From assembly GCF_001469025.1 (NCBI RefSeq), contig NZ_LNIZ01000004.1, positions 124,001-188,000 of the forward strand: a DNA stretch of 64,000 nucleotides, written 5' to 3'. Shown here in pieces: positions 57,441 through 64,000 of this stretch. Source of the DNA: Trueperella bernardiae (GTDB taxonomy: Bacteria; Actinomycetota; Actinomycetes; Actinomycetales; Actinomycetaceae). The notes under the pieces are model-generated. The model searched no databases. It was not told where the DNA came from and saw nothing but the letters and a program-made list of their open reading frames with translations. Position numbers and translations under genes: made by a program. Each line of letters opens with the position of its first letter. Positions within the stretch are counted from its first letter, which is position 1.

Positions 57441-57722
57441 CTAGTGATAATCGACGATCTCCAGTTCACTCGGACCCATGAAAGTCCAAACGAAGCAGAT
57501 TTGCCACTGATTGTTGATTCTTATGCTGAACTGGCCAGCCCGGTCCCCCTTGAGGGCCTCGAGCCGATTTCCGGGCGGAATCTTCAATTCGTTGAGATCC
57601 ACCACCGAATCGAGTAAGCGCAGTTTTTGCAGCGCTTGCCGGTTCAACCGGAAATCGAGCCACCTTACCGGCTGTCGCAGGTAGAGCGCCTCGGTATCCC
57701 GGTCAGCGAAAGAAATGATCAC
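57441..57722 (-). CDS. higB: HigB/RelE-type mRNA interferase toxin
   Basis: A 93-residue toxin. LDFRLNRQALQKLRLLDSV, IPPGNRLEALKGDRAGQFSI and RINNQWQICFVW are the RelE/HigB core with the basic and aromatic active-site residues. It would cleave mRNA on ribosomes. The start is a GTG at 57722. The upstream palindromes are candidate HigA operators. Confidence 0.92.
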   Translation of the reverse strand: MIISFADRDTEALYLRQPVRWLDFRLNRQALQKLRLLDSVVDLNELKIPPGNRLEALKGDRAGQFSIRINNQWQICFVWTFMGPSELEIVDYH

Positions 57723-57734
57723 AAGCCAAGCGCA

Positions 57735-57766
57735 TAACGCTCCGCGTTAATAACGCCAGTCGTTAT
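57735..57766. repeat. Tandem palindromes upstream of higB (operator or recombination site)
   Basis: TAACGCTCCGCGTTA (57735-57749) is directly followed by ATAACGCCAGTCGTTAT (57750-57766). Both are inverted repeats. The first occurs again, identical and in the same orientation, at 60518-60532. Confidence 0.6.
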
Positions 57767-57793
57767 ATGCAGGAGCTACGGCCCCAGGCGGAT

Positions 57794-57904
57794 CTACACG
57801 TTGAACATAAACTCCACGGTATGTAGTTGCAAAGTTACTTTCTCGAGAACCTCGCCGCCCACGTCGCTCCCGCGTTGGGCGGCAGCCGAACCACAAAGGA
57901 TCAG
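57794..57904 (-). pseudogene. C-terminal gene remnant ending TVEFMFNV
   Basis: After an in-frame TGA at 57907-57905 the minus strand reads LILCGSAAAQRGSDVGG and then EVLEKVTLQLHTVEFMFNV before TAG. The last nine residues resemble the end encoded at 60530-60571 (TVEFKFNV). It looks like the tail of a lost gene, perhaps a recombinase, but the family is not certain. Confidence 0.4.
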
Positions 57905-57961
57905 TCATCTGCTATCCCATCGACTAATTCTTGCAGGTCGCAGGACCTTCGCGTAACTGTC

Positions 57962-58002
57962 AGTTCAGCGCATTTTGAATAGTTCAGCACACGATGTATT
58001 GT
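57962..58002 (+). promoter_or_regulatory. Promoter/operator of the metal-resistance operon
   Basis: A -35 TTGAAT (57975-57980) and -10 TATTGT (57997-58002) are 16 bases apart, and the -10 is seven bases before the ATG at 58010. AGTTCAGC occurs twice (57962-57969 and 57981-57988) and TGAATAGTTCA (57976-57986) is a dyad over the -35, the place expected for an ArsR-type operator. Confidence 0.6.
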
Positions 58003-58009
58003 TAAGCAC

Positions 58010-58369
58010 ATGCTGACCATTGCTTCACGCCTCGACGTCATGAACCGGCTCGGCCGGGCCATGGCGGATCCGACGCGCTCCAGAATCCTGATGACACTAC
58101 TCGACGGCCCGAGCTACCCGGCCGTGCTTTCGCGCGACCTGGACCTGACCCGCTCGAACGTCTCGAACCACCTGACCTGCCTGCGCGACTGCGGCATCGT
58201 CGTCGCCGAGCCGGAGGGCCGCAAGACACGCTACGAAATCGCCGATCCGCACCTCGCGGCAGCGCTCAACGCGCTGGTGAACGCGACGTTGGCTGTCGAC
58301 GAAAACGCCCCGTGCATCGACCCTGAATGCTCGGTGCCCGGCTGCGGCGAGAAGGGAGCGGACGCATGA
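58010..58369 (+). CDS. ArsR/SmtB-family metal sensor, CmtR-like
   Basis: A 119-residue winged-helix repressor. RSNVSNHLTCLRDCG is the recognition helix with Cys57 and Cys61, and Cys102 lies in the tail (APCIDPEC). These three positions are exactly those that bind Cd(II)/Pb(II) in Mycobacterium tuberculosis CmtR. Two further cysteines (107, 112) are extra. Metal should release it from the operator in front of its own gene. It overlaps the ATPase start (ATGA). Confidence 0.92.
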   Translation: MLTIASRLDVMNRLGRAMADPTRSRILMTLLDGPSYPAVLSRDLDLTRSNVSNHLTCLRDCGIVVAEPEGRKTRYEIADPHLAAALNALVNATLAVDENAPCIDPECSVPGCGEKGADA

Positions 58370-60258
58370 GCTCGGCGTGTGGATGCGCACACGAACCCGC
58401 CAAAGAGATCGAAGAACTCGATCGGCCATGGTGGAAGGACCCCGAGTTGCTACTGCCGATCTTCTCCGGCGTAGCCCTCGGCATAGGCCTGGCGCTGGAC
58501 TGGTCCGGGATAGAGACACCCGCGACAGTACTGTTCTGGGTCGGCCTGCTGCTAGGGGCGTATACGTTCGCGCCCGGCGCGATCCGAAACCTTGTCACGA
58601 AGCGCAAGCTCGGCATTGGTTTGCTGATGACGATCAGCGCGGTCGGCGCGGTAATCCTCGGTTACGTCGGAGAGGCCGCGGCGCTAGCGTTCCTGTACTC
58701 GATCGCCGAGGCGCTGGAAGACAAGGCAATGGACCGGGCACAGGGCGGACTGCGGGCACTGTTGAAGTTGGTACCTCAGACCGCGACGGTGCTGCGCGAC
58801 GGCACGTCGGTCAAGGTCGCAGCGAAGGACCTCGTGGCTGGCGAACTGATGCTCGTGCGCCCCGGAGAGCGGATCGCCACGGACGGCATCATTCGGTCTG
58901 GACGTTCCAGCCTTGACACCTCAGCGATCACCGGAGAATCCATTCCGGAGGAGGTTGCACCCGGCGACGAGGCGCCCGCGGGTGCGATCAACTCCGCCGG
59001 TGTGCTGGAAGTAGAGACGACCGCAGCTGGAACGGACAACTCGCTGACCACACTCGTCGACCTCGTCGAGCAGGCGCAGGCGGAGAAGGGTGACCGCGCC
59101 CGGATCGCCGACCGAATTGCCCAACCCCTAGTGCCCGGGGTGATGATCCTGGCGGTGCTGGTCGGCGTGATCGGCTCGCTGCTGGGTGACCCAGAGACTT
59201 GGATCACCCGTGCGCTGGTGGTCCTGGTCGCAGCGTCGCCGTGCGCGCTGGCAATCTCCGTGCCGCTGACGGTCGTGGCCGCGATCGGCGCGGCCAGCCA
59301 GTTCGGCGTGGTCATCAAGTCCGGCGCGGCGTTCGAGCGACTCGGCGGCATCCGTCACCTAGCGGTGGACAAGACCGGAACCCTTACCCGCAACCAGCCC
59401 GAGGTTAACGGAGTGGTCCCGGCAGAGGGATTCGATCGGGCTCAGGTGCTTGCTTTCGCTGCGGCAGTTGAGCAGCAATCGACGCACCCCCTCGCCGCGG
59501 CGATCGCGGCAGCGGAGCCCGAAGCACCCGCCGCCCTGGACATCAGCGAGGAAGCCGGACATGGCATCGGCGGCACCGTCGAAGGCCGACGCCTGCTGGT
59601 CGGCAGCCCCCGGTGGATCGACGCCGGGCCACTGAAGGGAGACGTTGAGCGCATGGAATCCGAAGGCCAGACCTGCGTCCTGGTCACCGTCGATGACACC
59701 CTCGCCGGAGCGATCGGCGTCCGCGACGAGCTGCGGCCCGAGGTGCCCGAAGCCGTGCAGACCCTGCGCGCCAACGATGTGGAAGTGAGCATGCTCACCG
59801 GCGACAACACTCGTACCGCCCGGGCGCTGGCTGAAATCGCCGGAATCGACGACGTGCGCGCCGAGCTGCGCCCGGAGGACAAGGCAAGCATCGTAGCCGA
59901 ACTCTCCTCCAAGACGCCGACGGCGATGATCGGCGACGGCATCAACGACGCGCCGGCACTGGCGGGCGCAACGGTGGGCATTGCGATGGGAGCAACCGGC
60001 TCTGACGCCGCGATCGAGTCCGCTGACGTCGCCTTCACTGGCCACGACCTCCGGCTGATCCCGCAGGCGCTGCAGCACGCCCGCCGAGGCAGCAGGATCA
60101 TCAACCAAAACATCGTGCTGTCTCTGGCTATCATTATCGTGTTGATGCCACTGGCGATCAGCGGTGTGCTGGGCCTGGCCGCCGTCGTGTTGGTTCACGA
60201 AGTCGCCGAAGTCATCGTGATCTTGAACGGCCTGCGGGCTGCACGAGCGAAACGCTGA
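58366..60258 (+). CDS. P1B-type metal-exporting ATPase with SPC motif
   Basis: A 630-residue heavy-metal P-type ATPase. TGES (189-192), SPC (291-293) in the transport helix, phosphorylation DKTGT (335-339) and GDGINDAPAL are present. The SPC in place of CPC, and HEVAE near residue 611, point to the P1B-4 group rather than classical CadA. The N-terminus has only a small Cys/His patch (SSACGCAHE), no full HMA domain. With the CmtR-like sensor it should export Cd, Pb, Zn or Co. Metal choice is not settled by sequence. Confidence 0.9.
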   Translation: MSSACGCAHEPAKEIEELDRPWWKDPELLLPIFSGVALGIGLALDWSGIETPATVLFWVGLLLGAYTFAPGAIRNLVTKRKLGIGLLMTISAVGAVILGYVGEAAALAFLYSIAEALEDKAMDRAQGGLRALLKLVPQTATVLRDGTSVKVAAKDLVAGELMLVRPGERIATDGIIRSGRSSLDTSAITGESIPEEVAPGDEAPAGAINSAGVLEVETTAAGTDNSLTTLVDLVEQAQAEKGDRARIADRIAQPLVPGVMILAVLVGVIGSLLGDPETWITRALVVLVAASPCALAISVPLTVVAAIGAASQFGVVIKSGAAFERLGGIRHLAVDKTGTLTRNQPEVNGVVPAEGFDRAQVLAFAAAVEQQSTHPLAAAIAAAEPEAPAALDISEEAGHGIGGTVEGRRLLVGSPRWIDAGPLKGDVERMESEGQTCVLVTVDDTLAGAIGVRDELRPEVPEAVQTLRANDVEVSMLTGDNTRTARALAEIAGIDDVRAELRPEDKASIVAELSSKTPTAMIGDGINDAPALAGATVGIAMGATGSDAAIESADVAFTGHDLRLIPQALQHARRGSRIINQNIVLSLAIIIVLMPLAISGVLGLAAVVLVHEVAEVIVILNGLRAARAKR

Positions 60259-60315
60259 GGCTGTGACCGGCAAGTCTTATAAGAGTTAAACCACGCGCCG
60301 AGCGCACACACGTTG

Positions 60316-60352
60316 GACCAGGCGAGTCATTCGAGTTCACCACCTGGTCTTT
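60316..60352 (+). terminator. Terminator after the metal ATPase
   Basis: GACCAGG (60316-60322) pairs with CCTGGTC (60343-60349), followed by TTTCT. The 20-base loop is long, so strength is moderate. Confidence 0.5.
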
Positions 60353-60500
60353 CTCGATGCGTGCAGGCACGGGAACTGTGGGTGAACCTAATAGTTCAAC
60401 GGCCCGATACCGCTTGCAGATTCTGCACTCGAGGTAGCGGAATGAACCGAGGCCGAACGAAAACCGGAGATAGAGACAGCGCTCTTCAACCTACCCCCCA

Positions 60501-60532
60501 ATAACGCGAAACGTCATTAACGCTCCGCGTTA
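60501..60532. repeat. Palindrome pair, second copy
   Basis: ATAACGCGAAACGTCAT (60501-60517, imperfect dyad) is followed by TAACGCTCCGCGTTA (60518-60532), identical to 57735-57749 in the same orientation but with the order of the two dyads reversed. It brackets the metal operon with the first copy. Confidence 0.55.
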
Positions 60533-60571
60533 CACGTTAAATTTGAACTCCACCGTGTTAACCCCTATAAA
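60530..60571 (-). pseudogene. Short gene remnant ending TVEFKFNV
   Basis: The minus strand reads FIGVNTVEFKFNV then TAA, the stop being inside the palindrome. It matches the end of the remnant at 57794-57904. Confidence 0.35.
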
Positions 60572-61108
60572 TTAATCTGCCAGCAGCGACGAAGCCAATT
60601 TTGCGAAGGCTCTAACTGCACCGGCACTGTCAATCTTGTCTAATTGGGCTGCAGATACCAGTTGAGGATCTGTAAGAGCTGCTTTGACCTGCTCATAATC
60701 GTTGGCAAGGACGATTAGGGAGCGATCGTGCATGAAGTTAGAGAACCGGATTTGATGAACGTCGATGTGTTCGCCCAGTTCTGGGTCGCGTGGAACGATC
60801 ACCGGCTGGAAACCGCGCCGTAGCCATTCCATCATTAGGGAAGGTCCGCCTGGTAAAACCACACCTTTAAGTTTCCCGGCGAGGGCAGCCATTTCTTGGT
60901 GGCTGAGATTCTCGCGCCCGGTCGCTTCCTTCGGAGGTCGAGAAGTTCCATATTGCACCAGAACCGAAGCGTCCGGATTTTCGCGAGCAAAACGATCCGC
61001 CATCTGGATTAAACGGTCAAAAGACATATGGTGGGTGCCCACCATGAACAGGTAGTCGGCTTGCAGTTCGCGCTTACTGTTTTCGCTCATACTGGTGGTT
61101 TCACTCAT
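60572..61108 (-). CDS. PssE/Alg13-like glycosyltransferase subunit
   Basis: A 178-residue protein with the C-terminal GT28/Alg13 fold: DYLFMVGTHHMSFDRLIQMA, VLVQYGTSRPPKEATGREN, and VLPGGPSLMMEWLRRGFQPV, PRDPELGEHIDVHQ, the nucleotide-sugar-binding region. Such proteins act with a PssD/Alg14 membrane partner as a two-part transferase in exopolysaccharide synthesis. Its ATG overlaps the true stop of the pssD-like reading frame (ATGA). If the partner is broken, the pair may not work. Confidence 0.82.
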   Translation of the reverse strand: MSETTSMSENSKRELQADYLFMVGTHHMSFDRLIQMADRFARENPDASVLVQYGTSRPPKEATGRENLSHQEMAALAGKLKGVVLPGGPSLMMEWLRRGFQPVIVPRDPELGEHIDVHQIRFSNFMHDRSLIVLANDYEQVKAALTDPQLVSAAQLDKIDSAGAVRAFAKLASSLLAD

Positions 61109-61557
61109 AGTAGCGGTCCGATCACCGTGGCACGCGGATAAAGTTTCAGCTGTTCAGGCTATTGCACTGCGAAGCGATCTGCCAGGCGGTAACAGATTCT
61201 ACCTGATAGAGAGGGGATCTCTATCCGATCGAAAACCTCAATATAGATAGTGGGAATCTTCATTAGACGCGCTAGGGCAATGAAAACCGTCCCCAAAGAG
61301 GCACCTGCAGACACCACTAATTCGGGGCGAGCCGAACGTAAAAGCTTCCAAGCTAAATGCAGCGAACGGAATACGTCACGTAAGTTGCGGTCAGGCGAAT
61401 GCTCTGCCCACACGACCTTTTGATCGGCTAGCAGCGAGGTGGCATCGGGAGTTTTAAAAGTGACCCATAGGGTTTGCTGCTGCTCCCACCAGGGTTTAAG
61501 AGTATATAGCTGGGCTAAATGTCCCCCGGATGAACCCGCAAAAAGCACTTTAGCCAT
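61105..61557 (-). pseudogene. PssD/Alg14-like glycosyltransferase subunit interrupted by an amber codon
   Basis: The start (MAKVLFAGSSGGHLAQLYTL) and the rest to YRLADRFAVQ are normal for PssD. There the frame meets TAG (61159-61161) and then continues in the same frame as PEQLKLYPRATVIGPLL to a stop that overlaps the pssE-like ATG. The family reads V-Q-W-P-E at this place, so TGG (Trp) has become TAG. The frame up to the TAG (61159-61557) encodes 132 residues and lacks the C-terminal helix. It overlaps the GT2 end by 8 bases. Confidence 0.8.
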
Positions 61558-62534
61558 GTCGCTTATCCACTTTCACCCGGGCAGCATTTTCACATGCCGC
61601 AACTAGTTTCGCGGTTTCCGGGTCTGCGGAAAATATCTCTTCATTAGGACGCGGACCAGATAGCACCCCGTCGGCCACCCCTTTTACTCCCAGGCGCAAC
61701 ATTTTTTTCTTGTGCTCACTGACCTGCCACATTCTAAACCAGCGCACCAACATGGAACCTCCGTAAAGGATCCGATCCATGGTGAGCAGTCCTCGTGAAC
61801 GCAATAGGAACCAAATTTTATTGCGAGTCTCGTAATAAAAGCGATCCCCAGGATCATCAGTAGCGGAGGCGGCCGCGCGGGTTTTGTGCACCACCACCGA
61901 GGCAGGTACGTACAATCCAATCCGGTTTTTCAGTAACCGGGCGGTATATTCCAGGTCGTCGTTCCAGATAAAGTAATCCGCAATCGGCAGTCCAATCTTG
62001 CGCACCTGTGCCACCTCTACCAGTATTGATACGAAGGAGGCAGCGCGCACTTGACGCAGTCCTAGACGTCGGGCGATTTGTTTGCGGTCGGGTGATATTA
62101 GCGGCCTTTCCCGATGGGCATTCATGGGATGCTCGCTACCGTCGATCCACTGTGCCTGTGACGCCAGCAGCGCTGGGGAACCAGGATAACGCTGACCGGC
62201 CTCGAGCAGCTGCGCTAACGCATCTGGTGTAGGAATGGTGTCGTCATCCATAATCCAAATAAAATCGTGATTTTCCAGCTCTTTATAAGCCAGAGCGTGT
62301 GCGATCCCGGCGCAAAATCCGCCCGCGCCACCGGTATTTTCTGAAAGCTCGATTACACGGTCCACTACCGGGTGCTGCTGGGCAAGACGTGAAGAGTCAT
62401 CGGTTGAGGCGTTATCAACCACGATTACCCGCTGAACTGGTCTGGTCTGCGTAGCGATTGCGTCCAGACATTCGCGAAGCAGTTTAGCGCGGTTATAAGC
62501 TACTACCACCGCAAATACCTGACGTTGAAGCGTC
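61550..62534 (-). pseudogene. Family 2 glycosyltransferase with its 5' end cut off by an IS3 element
   Basis: The remaining frame encodes FAVVVAYNRAKLLRECL, VVDNASTDDSS, IWIMDDDTIP (DXD) and WNDDLEYTARLLKN, a GlfT2/rhamnosyl-type GT-A fold of about 320 residues. The first start-like codon left is the GTG at 62509, inside the first beta strand, so the native start is missing. The IS lies at 62536. Joining across it (minus one 4-bp target copy) restores GTG-AAG-TGT-ACG at 63828. The protein may be lost or made from a promoter in the IS. Confidence 0.75.
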
Positions 62535-62548
62535 CTGGGTTTTGTTCC
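62535..62548 (+). repeat. IS terminal inverted repeat (transposase 3' side)
   Basis: CTGGGTTTTGTTCC, perfectly complementary to 63805-63818. Confidence 0.85.
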
Positions 62549-62553
62549 GCTTC

Positions 62554-63462
62554 TTATATGGGGGTCAGCTCGGCTGCCCGGTGTTGATTGTAGCTGGTGA
62601 TGGCCTCCTCAGGGGTGGTGTAGTCCAGGGCCTCGTGTAGGCGCTCGTTGTTCCACCAATGGACCCAGTTCAGGGTTGCCCATTCGACTTCGGTACATGA
62701 CCTCCAGGTTTGGGAGTAGATCAGCTCGGCCTTGTAAAGCCCGTTGACGGTCTCGGCTAGGGCATTGTCGTAGGAATCGCCAACGCTGCCGGTTGAGGGT
62801 TTGATTCCGTAGTCAGTGAGTTTCTCGCTGTAGGTGATGCTCGTGTACTGAGATCCATGATCAAAATGGTGAACAAGATTGGATAGGTCTTGTCTGGCGT
62901 TCATGATTGCCTGCTCGAGCGCCTCCAACGGTAACGTCTCTGTTGTCATCGAGGTCCGGGTCGCCCAGACAACGATCTTACGACTGAAAACATCGGTGAC
63001 GAAGGCCGTGTAGACGAACCCGGACAGGGTACGGACATAGGTGATATCGGCGACCCACAACCGGTTCGGACCCACAGCCTTGAACTGCCGCTGTACTAAG
63101 TCCGGGCGAGTATCGAAAACTGGTGCTGGCCGAGTTGTCACAGGTCTACGTCCGCGACGTATCCCACTAATTCCAGCGATTTTCATGAGCCGAGCCACCT
63201 GGTCACGGCCAATATCCCAGCCGGCACGCCTAGCTGCGTGCCAGAGCTTACGCACACCATAAACACTGAAGTTCTTCTGGTGAATCTCACGTAGTACTTC
63301 AATCAGGATCTGGTCTCGTATGCTCCTGGTGCTCGCAGGCCGGCTCTTAGCGGCCCGGTACCCCCGAGGAGTGATAAACCCTCCTTCAAGGTGTTCGCAA
63401 AGGACCCGGCACACGAACTCGACTGAGTAGTGATCGCGGTAGTGGTCAATGAAAGCGATCAT
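62554..63462 (-). CDS. IS3-family transposase OrfB, DDE integrase domain
   Basis: 302 residues: HTH_21-like start (VYGVRKLWHAARRAG), then rve domain with catalytic Asp in LWVADITYVRT, Asp in VHHFDHGSQYTS and Glu in DNALAETVNGLYKAELI. The ATG overlaps the OrfA stop (TAATG), but the functional enzyme is expected as an OrfAB fusion through a -1 frameshift, which reads RTRPPRELMIAFIDHYRDHY across the junction. Confidence 0.95.
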   Translation of the reverse strand: MIAFIDHYRDHYSVEFVCRVLCEHLEGGFITPRGYRAAKSRPASTRSIRDQILIEVLREIHQKNFSVYGVRKLWHAARRAGWDIGRDQVARLMKIAGISGIRRGRRPVTTRPAPVFDTRPDLVQRQFKAVGPNRLWVADITYVRTLSGFVYTAFVTDVFSRKIVVWATRTSMTTETLPLEALEQAIMNARQDLSNLVHHFDHGSQYTSITYSEKLTDYGIKPSTGSVGDSYDNALAETVNGLYKAELIYSQTWRSCTEVEWATLNWVHWWNNERLHEALDYTTPEEAITSYNQHRAAELTPI

Positions 63463-63779
63463 TAACTCCCGGGGTGGTCGAGTTCTCGTGCGAAAAAAGC
63501 CGAAGCAAGCTTCAAAATCTCATTCGCCCTACGCAGCTGCGCATTCTCGCGTTTGAGTCGTTTGATTTCCTCATGCTCTTCACGCGCAAGCCCCTGCCCC
63601 TCACCCGTGGCAACCAAATACTGCTCATACCAGCGGCTCAGTGACTCGTTTGCGATCCCCAGTTTCGGCGCGATCTCACGCACTGCCTGCCAGTAAGAAG
63701 ACGAGCCATCACCAGCTAAGCGATCCACGAGCATGCGCACCGCACGGTCCTTAAACTCTTGTGAATACCTCTTCGGCAT
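63462..63779 (-). CDS. IS3-family transposase OrfA, HTH and leucine zipper
   Basis: 105 residues: MPKRYSQEFKDRAVRMLVDR with the HTH IAPKLGIANESLSRWYEQY, and a zipper EIKRLKRENAQLRRANEILK. It binds the IS ends. The slippery site lies near its end. Confidence 0.95.
   Translation of the reverse strand: MPKRYSQEFKDRAVRMLVDRLAGDGSSSYWQAVREIAPKLGIANESLSRWYEQYLVATGEGQGLAREEHEEIKRLKRENAQLRRANEILKLASAFFARELDHPGS
63492..63498 (-). other. Programmed -1 frameshift site U UUU UUC
   Basis: In OrfA frame the codons are GCT-TTT-TTC, giving the heptamer T TTT TTC. Slipping back one base enters the OrfB frame. A small CGAG-AA-CTCG stem follows. Confidence 0.7.
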
Positions 63780-63804
63780 GTTCCAATCCTCTCAAAAACA
63801 GGTA

Positions 63805-63818
63805 GGAACAAAACCCAG
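63805..63818 (-). repeat. IS terminal inverted repeat (transposase 5' side)
   Basis: GGAACAAAACCCAG on the plus strand, complement of 62535-62548. Confidence 0.85.
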
Positions 63819-64000
63819 TACACTTCACTAACCCCAGCAACACAATTTGTCCTATAACCCTATTCCTCTCAAAACGAATGCGGTTCTGTTCAAATTTAAA
63901 CCAACTGGCTCGAAGTGGCATCACGAACCCGGCTGACGGAGTATGCCAAACACAACTATGTTCATTTACTGTTCCTTGGCTAGGTTGTGTTCATTAATGC
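63819..64000 (-). other. AT-richer flank with the displaced 5' end of the GT2 gene
   Basis: The minus strand has GTG at 63828 followed by AAG TGT AC up to the IS. Beyond it are AT-rich sequence with TTATAG (candidate -10) and a 14-codon frame that is not convincing. No other gene seen to the window end. Confidence 0.4.

Larger units (their letters stand above)
60259..60571. other. 313-base spacer after the metal ATPase
   Basis: It holds the terminator (60316-60352), a perfect TGAAC/GTTCA dyad (60383-60398) like the promoter half-sites of the ArsR gene, the palindrome pair (60501-60532) and the remnant TVEFKFNV. No supported gene. Confidence 0.45.
62536..63817 (-). mobile_element. IS3-family insertion sequence, 1282 bp
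   Basis: Ends are 5'-TG...CA-3' within a 14-bp perfect inverted repeat. It carries orfA and orfB with a U UUU UUC slippery site and intact DDE residues. Flanks are GTCC and GTAC, a likely 4-bp target duplication with one change. It is inserted in the first codons of a glycosyltransferase gene. It appears complete and possibly active. Confidence 0.9.

Noticed and set aside
60313-60504. 63-codon plus frame after the metal ATPase
   Set aside because: It lies over the terminator and the operator-like dyad, with no ribosome site or protein-like pattern.
61159-61161. Amber codon as pyrrolysine or other recoding
   Set aside because: No pyrrolysine context and the aligned residue is Trp; a point mutation is far simpler.

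Overview
The window is a GC-rich, tightly packed bacterial chromosome segment with the features of a high-GC Actinomycetota. It has many GTG starts, a TIGR03085-type (mycothiol-linked fold) protein, fdxA-dapC and lipB-lipA pairs, a monomeric isocitrate dehydrogenase, LytR-CpsA-Psr (LCP) proteins and GtrA/DUF2304 proteins. It looks like an Actinomycetaceae-type organism, but I cannot name the genus from sequence alone. No rRNA, tRNA or CRISPR array was seen.

Layout. 1-11.4 kb is a cell-surface polysaccharide region: two GT-B-like glycosyltransferases, a leftward WbpD-WbpE-WbpB-like trio for a diacetamido-uronic acid, a rightward GT2-DUF2304-rfbB-GT2 operon, another GT2, then two LCP ligases and a GtrA protein. 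11.6-14.7 kb holds a two-component system and a class III adenylate cyclase. 14.8-26 kb is housekeeping: a DUF885 peptidase, Maf, NUDIX, citrate synthase, dapC, fdxA, a VanW-type wall protein, typA and a PH-domain protein. 26-36 kb is transport: a heterodimeric ABC exporter with complementary degenerate ATP sites, then a peptide/nickel-type importer (oppB-oppC-oppDF plus its lipoprotein). 36-49 kb has lipB-lipA, an acyl-CoA ligase, an M18 aminopeptidase, a hydrolase, a phosphatase, icd, an FNT channel, a large secreted protein of unknown function and def. 49-56 kb has mscL, an NCS1 permease, a full choline/betaine-type ABC operon led by a nitroreductase, a small lipoprotein and a GNAT enzyme.

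56.5-64 kb is accessory DNA. It carries HigBA, a CmtR-like sensor with a P1B metal ATPase bracketed by repeated palindromic scars, then an AT-richer and decaying exopolysaccharide block (PssE-like, PssD-like with an amber codon, GT2) whose first gene was split by an IS3-family element. Removing the IS and one 4-bp target copy restores an in-frame GTG start.

Regulatory themes: many start codons have a -10 hexamer (often TAGGCT) almost exactly 6 bases upstream, pointing to leaderless mRNAs. Convergent gene ends carry long hairpins, two of which share a repeat family. A separate, apparently undescribed 78-bp intergenic repeat occurs twice, in opposite orientation, at 45.6 and 56.0 kb.
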